40,031 nucleotides of DNA from a virus. Under the pieces are notes generated by a model. That model did no database searches. It was not told the origin of the DNA and saw only the letters and a list, made by a program, of their open reading frames with translations. The translations under genes and the position numbers were made by a program. Of the stretch, positions 30,962-37,046 are shown piece after piece (position 1 is the stretch's first letter; every line of letters begins with the position of its first letter). Location of the stretch: positions 532 through 40,562 of IMG/VR virus record IMGVR_UViG_3300012005_000021. One strand, given 5' to 3'.

Positions 30962-31233
30962 AGGCGAGCCATGTTGAAGCAGCCTGTTCCAATGGACACA
31001 CGGAGATAATTTATGTGACCTCGCAGAGTTTTCTCCGAATCCTGGCAGAAGCTCATCTTAGTGTAGCCTTCGGGCTGATACCGACCGATGAGCGCAAGGC
31101 AGCTTGCGACGCCACTTGGGATGCTCTGTCGCCCAAGGACGATGAGGTTGAAGAGCCGAAGGAACCCGACCCGCCTCACTGGATGTTGCGGGAACTGTTT
31201 GACGACCTACGTAACTACGAGGGGAGTAACTAA
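30877..31233 (+). CDS. Hypothetical protein in a GC-rich island (118 aa)
   Basis: Start at ATG 30877 (MRENCDTCSTDYDITPDN); a GTG at 30868 would add three residues. It carries a CDTC pair at the start and ACSNGH near residue 37, so one small zinc site is possible. Residues 85-115 are acidic and Pro-rich. Base composition jumps to about 55% G+C here against about 40% around it, and codon choice differs (CTC, CTG, GCC common), which suggests recent transfer. It overlaps the upstream gene by about 85 bases. Confidence 0.55.
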   Translation: MRENCDTCSTDYDITPDNAHLVLFLDYLKASHVEAACSNGHTEIIYVTSQSFLRILAEAHLSVAFGLIPTDERKAACDATWDALSPKDDEVEEPKEPDPPHWMLRELFDDLRNYEGSN

Positions 31234-31343
31234 TGCTCCGCAACATCAAAGCCCTCTATGAGGTTGCTTTAGATGAACTGTGGGCCTTACTGACTCACCT
31301 CGTGATGAATCAAGGAAAGGATAACAATGCGACACATGATTAA
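31233..31343 (+). CDS. Very small ORF (36 aa)
   Basis: ATG at 31233 overlaps the previous TAA (TAATG) and GAGGGGAGTAA is a good ribosome site. It encodes MLRNIKALYEVALDELWALL and a polar end. GC-rich like its neighbours. Helical; function unknown. Confidence 0.45.
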   Translation: MLRNIKALYEVALDELWALLTHLVMNQGKDNNATHD

Positions 31344-31500
31344 CGGTCAGTCGTGCAACCTGCGCCAACTGACCGAACGTGAGCTATCACAGCTCATTAC
31401 TAACCATGAGATGAGGATTGCCCTCATCAATGACGAACTCAGCTCCCTCAAGGGTGAGCAGATTCGTCGGCAACCAATCGTTACTCAGACTCTCTTCTAA
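31327..31500 (+). CDS. Small hypothetical protein (57 aa), last rightward gene
   Basis: ATG at 31327 behind GGAAAGGATAACA. The 57 residues (MRHMINGQSCNLRQLTEREL at the start) look helical with a likely coiled coil and end QTLF. It overlaps the previous ORF by 17 bases. GC-rich codon use like its neighbours. Immediately followed by a long perfect hairpin. Function unknown. Confidence 0.5.
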   Translation: MRHMINGQSCNLRQLTERELSQLITNHEMRIALINDELSSLKGEQIRRQPIVTQTLF

Positions 31501-31505
31501 AATAT

Positions 31506-31546
31506 ACCAGTAGGTTACGGATTCAACCGAAACGTAACCTACTGGT
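31506..31546. terminator. Perfect 14-bp hairpin at the meeting point of the two gene units
   Basis: ACCAGTAGGTTACG (31506-31519) and its exact complement CGTAACCTACTGGT (31533-31546) around a 13-base loop. It lies six bases after the last rightward gene and is the strongest simple stem in the genome. There is no U-run on either strand, so it may be a bidirectional transcription barrier, an RNase III substrate or a protein site. Bases 31547-31678 hold nothing I can recognise. Confidence 0.65.
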
Positions 31547-31678
31547 TGAAAGGTAGGTGGAAACATCTCGATGCGCCCCACATCGTTAAAAAGGGGTGTT
31601 TTACCTTGTGTGAGATTATTATTACCATTTCAAGTATTATTCTACCGTCTATTGTATTCAATTATGAAATAAATTCTA

Positions 31679-31759
31679 TGGTGGAGGTGGGCTGACTCGA
31701 ACAGCCGTCTTCATGGTGTCCGTAAACGGCTTTACCACAAATCTAACCAATACACCCCC
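31679..31759 (-). tRNA. tRNA-like gene 1, CCA encoded, no canonical anticodon loop
   Basis: On the minus strand GGGGGTG (31759-31753) pairs with CACCTCC (31689-31683), then A and an encoded CCA. The T arm is perfect: GGCTG, loop TTCGAGT, CAGCC. A D-loop-like TTGGTTAGA follows TA at positions 8-9, but its stem is weak. The expected 5-bp, 7-base anticodon arm cannot be formed. The best fit is GTGGT/ACCAT around a 16-base loop that contains CCG-TTTA-CGG. Length 81. No amino acid can be assigned. It could be an intron-bearing or altered tRNA, or a tRNA mimic. Confidence 0.6.
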
Positions 31760-31763
31760 ACAA

Positions 31764-31844
31764 AACCAGGCGTAGGAGTTGAACCTACATCTTACTACTA
31801 CACACGTTGATATAGCAGCTGTTCTAACGTTAAACTAGCCTGGT
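31764..31844 (-). tRNA. tRNA-like gene 2, enlarged anticodon loop
   Basis: On the minus strand ACCAGGC (31844-31838) pairs perfectly with GCCTGGT, followed by T and no encoded CCA. D arm GTTT, loop AACGTTA, GAAC and T arm GTAGG, loop TTCAACT, CCTAC are all sound. Between them 32 bases remain instead of about 22. The best anticodon stem is GCTGC/GTAGT around a 13-base loop, or CTGCTA/TAGTAG around 12. U33 is not in place, so no anticodon can be named. It lies four bases from tRNA-like gene 1 and abuts the hairpin region at 31845. Confidence 0.6.
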
Positions 31845-32010
31845 GGTCATCTTTCATCGGTAATGACCGTGAGTCTGCTTTAAGGGGTAAAGCCCCACTC
31901 CTTGCGGAGCTTCGTACAACCATATATTTTGATGGGCAGCAATCATATAACTGCTCATCCAGAGGTAAGGGGTCGGGAGGAATCCCATGACCTCTGGCGG
32001 TATTAACCGC
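31845..32010. ncRNA. Run of abutting hairpins beside the tRNA-like genes
   Basis: Stems, plus-strand coordinates: GGTCAT/ATGACC (31845-31850 with 31863-31868); GCTTTA/TAAAGC (31877-31882 with 31888-31893) inside GAGT/ACTC; CTCC/GGAG (31898-31901 with 31906-31909), whose loop is GCAA on the minus strand; a 9-bp stem 31931-31939 with 31951-31959; an 8-bp stem CCAGAGGT/ACCTCTGG (31959-31966 with 31990-31997); GCGGT/ACCGC (31997-32001 with 32006-32010). The last three share end bases and could stack. One G-U pair favours the plus strand, the GCAA loop the minus strand. No known family recognised. Confidence 0.5.
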
Positions 32011-32039
32011 ATAAGAAGCTCCTTGAAGCGTCCTAGCGA

Positions 32040-32540
32040 CTAATACCATCCCACATTGTAGCTATGCTGTAGTGCTGCCGCAAAACTACCGTATCTAGAT
32101 AGGGTATATGAAGCCATCCATCGTAATTGGGTTACTGGGTTGGTTTGCCAGTCAGAACCCATACTTGCCATCTTAGACCCTGGTAAACTTTGAGGTATTC
32201 CATATGCGCCTGAACTTGCGTTAGTTGCATGGGGATTACACCCACTTTCCCTCATTATTAGTGCATAGGCACTATCTTGGTCTACGATTCCAGCTTGGGT
32301 CATCCAATCGTTACACGTTCCTGATTGTTTAGGTACTGATTTTACTATTGTAGGTTTTACTTTTATGATTACTTTAGGTATAGCTTCTGGTGCTGTAGGA
32401 GTAACTGCTAACTCTGCATATTCTACTGGTTTCATCTTTTCATTAAGTGTTACCGAACTCGGTAAGGGGGGTTCCTTCACTATAGGAAGTGGTACTGATA
32501 CCAGCGCTATACTTATAATTGATATGATTATTGTTTTCAT
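32040..32540 (-). CDS. Exported lytic transglycosylase-like protein
   Basis: A 166-residue protein. Residues 1-20 are a signal peptide or membrane anchor (MKTIIISIISIALVSVPLPI). A Pro/Val-rich linker runs to about 75. Residues 76-166 match the small lysozyme-like domain of secreted wall-remodelling proteins: DSAYALIMRESGCNPHA with catalytic Glu98, SSGAYGIPQSLPGSKM at 109-124 and the closing HSYNVGWY. It would cut glycan strands outside the membrane. It is the last gene of the leftward unit, away from the lysis genes, with its own leaderless-type promoter. Possible roles: superinfection block or wall remodelling. Confidence 0.75.
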   Translation of the reverse strand: MKTIIISIISIALVSVPLPIVKEPPLPSSVTLNEKMKPVEYAELAVTPTAPEAIPKVIIKVKPTIVKSVPKQSGTCNDWMTQAGIVDQDSAYALIMRESGCNPHATNASSGAYGIPQSLPGSKMASMGSDWQTNPVTQLRWMASYTLSRYGSFAAALQHSYNVGWY

Positions 32541-32546
32541 CTATTT

Positions 32547-32575
32547 ATACTAGCATACCCTACTTCTAAAGTCAA
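32547..32575 (-). promoter_or_regulatory. Promoter placed for a leaderless ATG start
   Basis: On the minus strand TTGACT (32575-32570), a 17-base spacer ending in TGC, TAGTAT (32552-32547), six bases, then ATG at 32540. Transcription should begin at the A of the start codon. No ribosome site is possible in the six bases (AAATAG). Confidence 0.75.
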
Positions 32576-32577
32576 GC

Positions 32578-32898
32578 CTATATCCCACAATGTTTATCTG
32601 GGTTTGTGGATAAGTACTCATCTAAACTAGTCGAACCCTGTTCTCTATTGTGCTTTGGACACCCAGCGAATATATTATCAATATTATGTTCTTGGGTTTT
32701 ATCTCTAGCACGTGAGATGTCATGGCAGAGGTTGAGTTGCCAACCCCCAAATGCCATCCCATCAGATAACGCACCATGCCCAACTTTACAGTACCTATAG
32801 TCATCAAAGTCAGCAGGGTTAGCTAACTTCCAACTACGGACAGTCTTGTTCCACTTAGCCTTTGAAGTCTTTGATGAAGTACGGATACTTTTTACCAT
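32578..32898 (-). CDS. HNH endonuclease
   Basis: A 106-residue protein. Residues about 37-90 carry the HNH pattern: a first cysteine (YCKVGHG), then LCHDISRARDKT with the catalytic-type His, then HNIDNIFAGCPKHNREQG with Asn, Cys and His. The N-terminal 35 residues are basic. Such small HNH proteins nick or cut DNA, either as homing enzymes or in packaging and replication. AAGGAAATATAG is the ribosome site. It overlaps the end of the upstream gene by 44 bases. Confidence 0.75.
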   Translation of the reverse strand: MVKSIRTSSKTSKAKWNKTVRSWKLANPADFDDYRYCKVGHGALSDGMAFGGWQLNLCHDISRARDKTQEHNIDNIFAGCPKHNREQGSTSLDEYLSTNPDKHCGI

Positions 32899-33163
32899 CT
32901 ATATTTCCTTGTGCCTCTAAGATTTCTTCAATACGTTCTATCTGTTCAAGCTCTTTGTGCTCACCAATCAATACTACGTTCCTGCCAGCTCGGAGACACT
33001 TAATCATAATATTGTCTCTGATACTCAAGATTAGTTTATTTGATGGGTGACTATATAGCATCCCCCGAATAGTATTAGTATCAACTATTAAGGCTTTACT
33101 TTTTAGCGCCCATGTTGCTTGCTCTATCGCATCCCTACCTCTACATATCGTCACTTTCGACAT
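32855..33163 (-). CDS. Kinase-like protein with a lost P-loop
   Basis: A 102-residue protein. It follows the plan of small AAA-type or polynucleotide-kinase-like phage proteins: strand plus P-loop (ICRG, then normally a GxGKST, then WA), NTIRGMLY near residues 30-38, a helix with DNIMIKCLRAG and a strand NVVLIGEH. But the P-loop reads RGRDAIEQATWA, so Gly, Lys and Ser of the ATP-binding loop are gone while the flanking ICRG and TWA remain. If the homology is right it cannot bind ATP normally. AGGAGTTAAATT is the ribosome site. Confidence 0.5.
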   Translation of the reverse strand: MSKVTICRGRDAIEQATWALKSKALIVDTNTIRGMLYSHPSNKLILSIRDNIMIKCLRAGRNVVLIGEHKELEQIERIEEILEAQGNIDGKKYPYFIKDFKG

Positions 33164-33452
33164 AATTTAACTCCTTTGCTTTATCCATTAACATTTTCCT
33201 ATATTCTTCTGGTATGCAATCATAGATTATAACCCTATTAGTATCTGGTGTCATACTCATATCATTAGCTCTATCATGCTCTCGGTAGTCAAGGTTGATA
33301 ACCCTGCACCTTTTCTTAGGGTAAGGCGCTCCGATTATCTCTGGCACTACAGCGACTACTACTAGCCCGACTCTTAACCCTACAGAAGGTGATGTAGAGA
33401 TGACGAAATCACCTTCTTTAATCTCCCTTCCTAGTATATCATGGTTTTTCAT
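33141..33452 (-). CDS. Hypothetical protein, SH3-like beta barrel (103 aa)
   Basis: A 103-residue protein. The first 55 residues (IKEGDFVISTSPSVGLRVGL, then VVVAVVPEIIG) read as a small beta barrel like those in KOW/SH3 domains; residues 80-103 are helical. The ATG overlaps the RusA stop (CATGA). It lies among DNA-repair genes. No family named with confidence. Confidence 0.5.
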   Translation of the reverse strand: MKNHDILGREIKEGDFVISTSPSVGLRVGLVVVAVVPEIIGAPYPKKRCRVINLDYREHDRANDMSMTPDTNRVIIYDCIPEEYRKMLMDKAKELNYVESDDM

Positions 33453-33834
33453 TTATTATTACCTCTACTCCATTTGTACCGTCCACTATAATATTATGTT
33501 CTATCTTTTCCACATACTGCTGGGAATCTCTTACGATAACTCCAGCCTTTTGCAGACCATCTAGTACAAACTTAGAAACTAAACTTGACACATTGTCAAT
33601 ATCACGTCGTTTGTCTTTTTCATGTATATTAAAAGTTATAGTAACTGGATATTTATGTATTTTATTAACAAACTTATCTTTTCTAATTTCACAGTAGTCA
33701 ACCACTAGGTCAGTCCACTCACGCTTCATCTTAGCAGCTATAAACTTATTACGCCTCTCAGCATTAATATACTCATTGAGGCTGGGGAATTTTACTGGTA
33801 TCCAAATTCTTATCCCCATAGTCGTGCAATCCAT
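33439..33834 (-). CDS. rusA: RusA-family Holliday junction resolvase
   Basis: A 131-residue protein of normal RusA length. It shows the N-terminal PSLNEYI motif (17-23), a basic helix, the strand VTITFNI, the core motif KDKRRDIDNVSS with the two catalytic aspartates at 78 and 80, and the helix KFVLDGLQKAGVI followed by a third acidic residue (Asp103). It cuts four-way junctions during late replication and before packaging. ATG at 33819 is an alternative start; neither has a clear ribosome site and the gene overlaps the membrane peptide upstream, so it is translated by coupling. Confidence 0.85.
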   Translation of the reverse strand: MDCTTMGIRIWIPVKFPSLNEYINAERRNKFIAAKMKREWTDLVVDYCEIRKDKFVNKIHKYPVTITFNIHEKDKRRDIDNVSSLVSKFVLDGLQKAGVIVRDSQQYVEKIEHNIIVDGTNGVEVIINEKP

Positions 33835-33902
33835 ATTACGAAGAAGAACACCATAACTAGTAGAAATGCTCCAGGGAACCAGCTATAATTTGGGTTTTTC
33901 AT
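33810..33902 (-). CDS. Very small membrane peptide (30 aa)
   Basis: ATG at 33902 overlaps the TGA of the upstream gene (ATGA). It encodes MKNPNYSWFPGAFLLVMVFF and ten more residues, one membrane pass and a basic end. Its 3' end overlaps the RusA start region. Function unknown. The overlap on both sides makes expression likely. Confidence 0.5.
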   Translation of the reverse strand: MKNPNYSWFPGAFLLVMVFFFVIWIARLWG

Positions 33903-34363
33903 CGCTTCTCACTTTTCATAAGACTTAGCCTACTTTGGCACATTTTGAGATAGCTGTCAAGTCTATATCCTAGACTCTCTATTTCATCTGCTACTTGTTG
34001 TGCATCAGACCAGGCCGTAAATGCCTCTTTAATTTTATCTTTATACTCTTTGTGAGCGTCTACTTTAGCTTGATGCTCTGACCTACCTACAGGCTGGGTC
34101 TGAGAGTATTCCAATGTAAGCTCGGATATCCGTATCTTAGCCTCTTCTTTGATAACTTTAACGACTTCACCTGCGTTCCTAGCTATGTAACTAGCCCATG
34201 ACCCCCTCTTGCCCAGCGAGGTATTGACCATCGCCAGGGCAGTGAGGGTAAGGGACAGAGTTTCATCATCATTAGCTTTAGAGGCTACTTCTGCATCATC
34301 TTGCTTACTACGGGCAAGAATCATTAGCTTCTCTATTGATTCAGATAGTGCATCTGGACTCAT
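33899..34363 (-). CDS. Helical protein of unknown function near SSB (154 aa)
   Basis: A 154-residue, nearly all-helical protein with two coiled-coil stretches (about 1-70 and 95-150), many Glu, Lys and Ala. AAGGCATAGCC precedes the ATG. It lies with SSB, exonuclease and RusA, so a role in recombination or replication is likely (for example a mediator), but nothing in the sequence names it. Confidence 0.55.
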   Translation of the reverse strand: MSPDALSESIEKLMILARSKQDDAEVASKANDDETLSLTLTALAMVNTSLGKRGSWASYIARNAGEVVKVIKEEAKIRISELTLEYSQTQPVGRSEHQAKVDAHKEYKDKIKEAFTAWSDAQQVADEIESLGYRLDSYLKMCQSRLSLMKSEKR

Positions 34364-34365
34364 GG

Positions 34366-34740
34366 CTATGCCTTCTTAGCGGCTTTCCGAGCCTTACGAG
34401 CTTTTTCATGGACATTATATAGTTTATTCTCTGCAGCATAAGCTCGACTTTGCCAGCTCTCTCTATTATTAATTGCCCGACTTAGTTCTTCCTCTAGTTT
34501 ATGCTTGGCTAGAAATAGTGCATCAAAAGCACTAGCTTTTTCTTTCCAATGATAAGTTTCTGACCGTAGAAATCCCTCACTGTTAGCACAGTGTACTAGT
34601 TCTGCCACAATCGGGTCAAATTCCTGTAGTGTCATTGCTGGCACTGTTTCTTCATAAGTCCTATCCTCTGGGTAATCGCACATATTATTCTCCATAGTTT
34701 CTTTTTTTACTAATTCTATTATTTCGCCTAAAGTCTTCAT
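34366..34740 (-). CDS. Helical hypothetical protein (124 aa)
   Basis: I take ATG 34740 (MKTLGEIIELVKKETMEN); the frame extends four codons to a TTG at 34752. The C-terminal half is a long charged coiled coil that ends in a basic tail (KARKARKAAKKA), suggesting nucleic-acid contact. Three bases separate it from the next gene. Function unknown. Confidence 0.5.
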   Translation of the reverse strand: MKTLGEIIELVKKETMENNMCDYPEDRTYEETVPAMTLQEFDPIVAELVHCANSEGFLRSETYHWKEKASAFDALFLAKHKLEEELSRAINNRESWQSRAYAAENKLYNVHEKARKARKAAKKA

Positions 34741-34754
34741 ATTCACGCTCAATT

Positions 34755-35285
34755 CTAAAATGGTATATCATCTAAGCTGATTCCACCCTCCTCAATGTCT
34801 TCTAGTACGGTGTCTTCCTCTAAGGGCGTAAACATCTGACCTAGAAGGTGTACATTTTGGTTATAATCCGATTTCTGAGTAATAGCGACTACATCAATGT
34901 CTTCCATCTCTTTTGGAAGGTCTAGGCTCTTGCGTAGTGGGGTGACTGAATACTTAGTGTCGTTCAATCCGCTACCTGTTCGTCCGACTGTTACGTCGTA
35001 CTCAGATGGGTCTCCCCAGTCATCGTTCTGAATCAATGAGTTAAGGGCGTTATAAATGGTAGCACCACCCTGTAGAACTTGCGTTGCCTCAGCATCGAAG
35101 TTATATACAGGCCATGCGTACTTAGTACTAACTGACTTTTTCTGTGTATCTTTATCTGTAAATGTACTCTCATATACTGCTGGTAGTCCTAGGAATCGTA
35201 CACGGAAGCTATCTCCGTCTTTCAACTTTAGGAACAAACCACCACCTGACGGTTCATTATCACTGTAAATATCTTTTATTGACAT
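34755..35285 (-). CDS. ssb: Single-stranded DNA-binding protein
   Basis: A 176-residue protein. The N-terminal 120 residues are beta-rich with aromatic residues (GDSFRVRFLG near 24-33, YAWPVYNF near 56-63) as in an OB fold. The C-terminal 25 residues are acidic and end DDIPF, identical to the tip of bacterial SSB proteins, which recruits host partners to single-stranded DNA. The tip allows the phage protein to use the host SSB interaction network. AAAGGAGAAAAAAT is the ribosome site. Fold is inferred; the tail is seen directly. Confidence 0.8.
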   Translation of the reverse strand: MSIKDIYSDNEPSGGGLFLKLKDGDSFRVRFLGLPAVYESTFTDKDTQKKSVSTKYAWPVYNFDAEATQVLQGGATIYNALNSLIQNDDWGDPSEYDVTVGRTGSGLNDTKYSVTPLRKSLDLPKEMEDIDVVAITQKSDYNQNVHLLGQMFTPLEEDTVLEDIEEGGISLDDIPF

Positions 35286-35305
35286 TATTTTTTCTCCTTT
35301 ATTTA

Positions 35306-35524
35306 TTATTTCTGGTTACTTTTATATACTAGGGTGAACATCATAGTTAGTACATATACAAGTATAATGCTACCGATGATTGTATCAAACTGTGGGGTGA
35401 ATTTTACATCACCACGCAATGATAATGCAGCTAGAGTTCCAACTATCAAGAAGATAGAACACACCAATGTATTAGTCACTGCTTTTACTACTGTCGTGAT
35501 TGATTCTTTATTAAACTTCATCAT
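35306..35524 (-). CDS. Small membrane protein with two segments (72 aa)
   Basis: A 72-residue protein with membrane segments at about 17-37 (TNTLVCSIFLIVGTLAALSL) and 48-66 (IIGSIILVYVLTMMFTLVY). AGGAGACAA precedes paired ATGs at 35524/35521. It lies between SSB and the exonuclease, not with lysis genes. Role unknown; membrane attachment of the replication complex or host modification are possible. Confidence 0.6.
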   Translation of the reverse strand: MMKFNKESITTVVKAVTNTLVCSIFLIVGTLAALSLRGDVKFTPQFDTIIGSIILVYVLTMMFTLVYKSNQK

Positions 35525-35711
35525 TTGTCTCCTTTCTAATTGTTAAATTTTCTCGATAGGTGCTCCACCTTATGTTGGATGCCGCCCTACCCGTCTCTGA
35601 AGTAAACTTAGTTGAATTATTTTGTCCACCGATACTGCCAATTTCTGCATAAAACTTCTTTCCATGTCGTTTCTTAGTGGTTTCTCGTCTTTTGCTATTT
35701 GCGTGTTTCAT
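35511..35711 (-). CDS. Small basic protein, KGG-like motif (66 aa)
   Basis: A 66-residue, Lys/Arg-rich protein. The middle (FYAEIGSIGGQNNSTKFT, then ETGRAASNIRW) loosely follows the GxxGG...F...xGRxAGxxG pattern of KGG-type small stress or DNA-associated proteins found in phages. The ATG lies inside the end of the exonuclease gene (overlap of 17 bases). Likely nucleic-acid binding; not certain. Confidence 0.5.
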   Translation of the reverse strand: MKHANSKRRETTKKRHGKKFYAEIGSIGGQNNSTKFTSETGRAASNIRWSTYRENLTIRKETNDEV

Positions 35712-36579
35712 GGTCTTGGTACTTTAGTTTATTAGTCCAGAATTGCATAGACCTCTTGACGCTTAGAGTAGCCAGGTAGAACTCTCGATTCACCTCTCGG
35801 TCTTCTGACAGCTCAATGTTCAGCTTACCAGTCTTTTTAGATAGATTGATAACTGCATGACCATCTATCTTGAAGTCTGGGAACTCTTCAGAGTAGGCTA
35901 TGTCATAGCCACCTAGTTGTGAGAAGTTCTCAGGGTATACTCCATGCTGGAAGTCTCTAGATGGGTTCGAAGTCTTGAAGTCTGCGACATAGACCTTGCC
36001 ATCAATCTTTAAGATAGCATCAAACCTTCCACAGTAATCATACTTCTTAGAGTAGATAATCTTCTCTACGTCTAGCATCTCTACGTTATTTTCCCTGTAC
36101 CATACCTTGAATGCGTCTATGGCCTTACAAAGGTTGTTCTCATCAGATGCACGGATATACTCGTCACTACTAGTATCCTTACCAAAAGTGCTAGTTAATG
36201 GCGTAACAGTAAGGGTTTCCTCTATACTTTTCGTCTCACCATTGACATATCTTAGCCAACGCTCCAAGTAGTCGTGTGCTCTAGTTCCAGCATCAGTACC
36301 ACGGAGTTGCTTTTTTAGGTATGCCTTTGAAGAATTATCAACCATAGTGCCTAGCTCCTCGGTAGTCCACTTAGTATCTTCACTAAGGGCGTTCTTTAGG
36401 TAAGTTATGGCCTCGCTCAACGGCCACAACATTAAAGCCTCTTTGTTAATAATACCAGTGACGGTAGTAACACCAATCTTCCTATCACCATCAATAACAT
36501 ATTTATGTGAATTAGGGAAGTAGTCTAGTTTAACTGTACCTCCATAAAGTTCGTATGTCTCCACAACAGTCTTAGCCAT
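35695..36579 (-). CDS. PD-(D/E)XK exonuclease (Cas4/RecB-like)
   Basis: A 294-residue protein. The motifs of the RecB/Cas4-like nuclease fold are in order: GTRAHDYLE with His102, GRFDAI with Asp187, VADFKTS with Asp200 and Lys202, and FSQLGGYDIAY with the conserved Gln221 and Tyr225. It would digest DNA ends to give single strands for the SSB and recombination-dependent replication. There are no cysteines arranged for an iron-sulphur cluster, unlike Cas4. It overlaps both neighbours by 8-17 bases. Confidence 0.8.
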   Translation of the reverse strand: MAKTVVETYELYGGTVKLDYFPNSHKYVIDGDRKIGVTTVTGIINKEALMLWPLSEAITYLKNALSEDTKWTTEELGTMVDNSSKAYLKKQLRGTDAGTRAHDYLERWLRYVNGETKSIEETLTVTPLTSTFGKDTSSDEYIRASDENNLCKAIDAFKVWYRENNVEMLDVEKIIYSKKYDYCGRFDAILKIDGKVYVADFKTSNPSRDFQHGVYPENFSQLGGYDIAYSEEFPDFKIDGHAVINLSKKTGKLNIELSEDREVNREFYLATLSVKRSMQFWTNKLKYQDHETRK

Positions 36580-36832
36580 TATAACTCTCCTTAATCTTTT
36601 CTATGCCTTGCGTAATACTAAGTATGCTAAAGTTACTAGGGACTCTCTCCATAATATCTACCAGCTCTCCATCAACAGATACATATACGACTAGTCTTTC
36701 AGCATCTCCTCGTTCTAGCGATAGTTTAGCACCTAGGAGGGCTTGTTCGAAGTTATCTCCATCGACATCCTCTGGGAAGTCAATTGGGTCATCTCCTTTG
36801 AATAGTTCTGTTTCTACTTGTATTCTACTCAC
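36572..36832 (-). CDS. Small acidic hypothetical protein (86 aa)
   Basis: GTG start at 36832 behind TAGGAGCTAATC, a strong ribosome site. 86 residues, acidic in the first half (FPEDVDGDNF), beta-strand LVVYVSVDGELV in the middle. It overlaps the exonuclease start by eight bases. Function unknown; could be a partner of the nuclease. Confidence 0.55.
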   Translation of the reverse strand: MSRIQVETELFKGDDPIDFPEDVDGDNFEQALLGAKLSLERGDAERLVVYVSVDGELVDIMERVPSNFSILSITQGIEKIKESYNG

Positions 36833-37046
36833 GATTAGCTCCTAATGAAGTTCTTAAATCCCTTGCTTTTTTATTATTACGTTGGTTTGGTTCTTTCTTT
36901 CTAGATTGAGCTCTATTTACTGGTGTCATCTTTCCACCCACTTGTTTGATATGCTTTCCCAGTACGGTTACAAAGTTTGGTTTAGGTCGTTTGCTACCTA
37001 TATTGTTCGGCTTGTTTTTCCAATATTCTTCTCGACTAAACTTCAT
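36825..37046 (-). CDS. Small strongly basic protein (73 aa)
   Basis: A 73-residue protein, about one third Lys/Arg/Asn, with no predicted globular core (KKEPNQRNNKKARDLRTS near the end). ATGAGGAGGGCAGAAT gives an excellent ribosome site. Likely binds nucleic acid. It overlaps the end of the GIY-YIG gene. Confidence 0.5.
   Translation of the reverse strand: MKFSREEYWKNKPNNIGSKRPKPNFVTVLGKHIKQVGGKMTPVNRAQSRKKEPNQRNNKKARDLRTSLGANRE

Noticed and set aside
31387-31581. 64-residue minus-strand frame across the 14-bp hairpin
   Set aside because: It runs antisense to the 57-residue gene and through the palindrome, with no ribosome site.
31679-31759. Reading tRNA-like gene 1 as a UAA suppressor (loop GTTTACG, anticodon UUA)
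   Set aside because: Only two of five stem pairs form in that arrangement, and the phage uses TAA as an ordinary stop in many genes.
31679-31844. tRNA-linked attachment site for integration
   Set aside because: There is no integrase, excisionase or repressor in the genome and no direct repeat of the tRNA 3' ends.
31845-32036. Group I intron
   Set aside because: AGACTCACGGTC near 31865-31877 faintly recalls a group I core, but the matching S element, P7 pairing and flanking exons are missing.
31798-32049. 83-residue minus-strand frame over the tRNA-like and hairpin region
   Set aside because: It overlaps the second tRNA-like gene, has no ribosome site, starts inside the transglycosylase gene, and its Arg/Ser/Leu-rich sequence is what structured RNA gives when translated.
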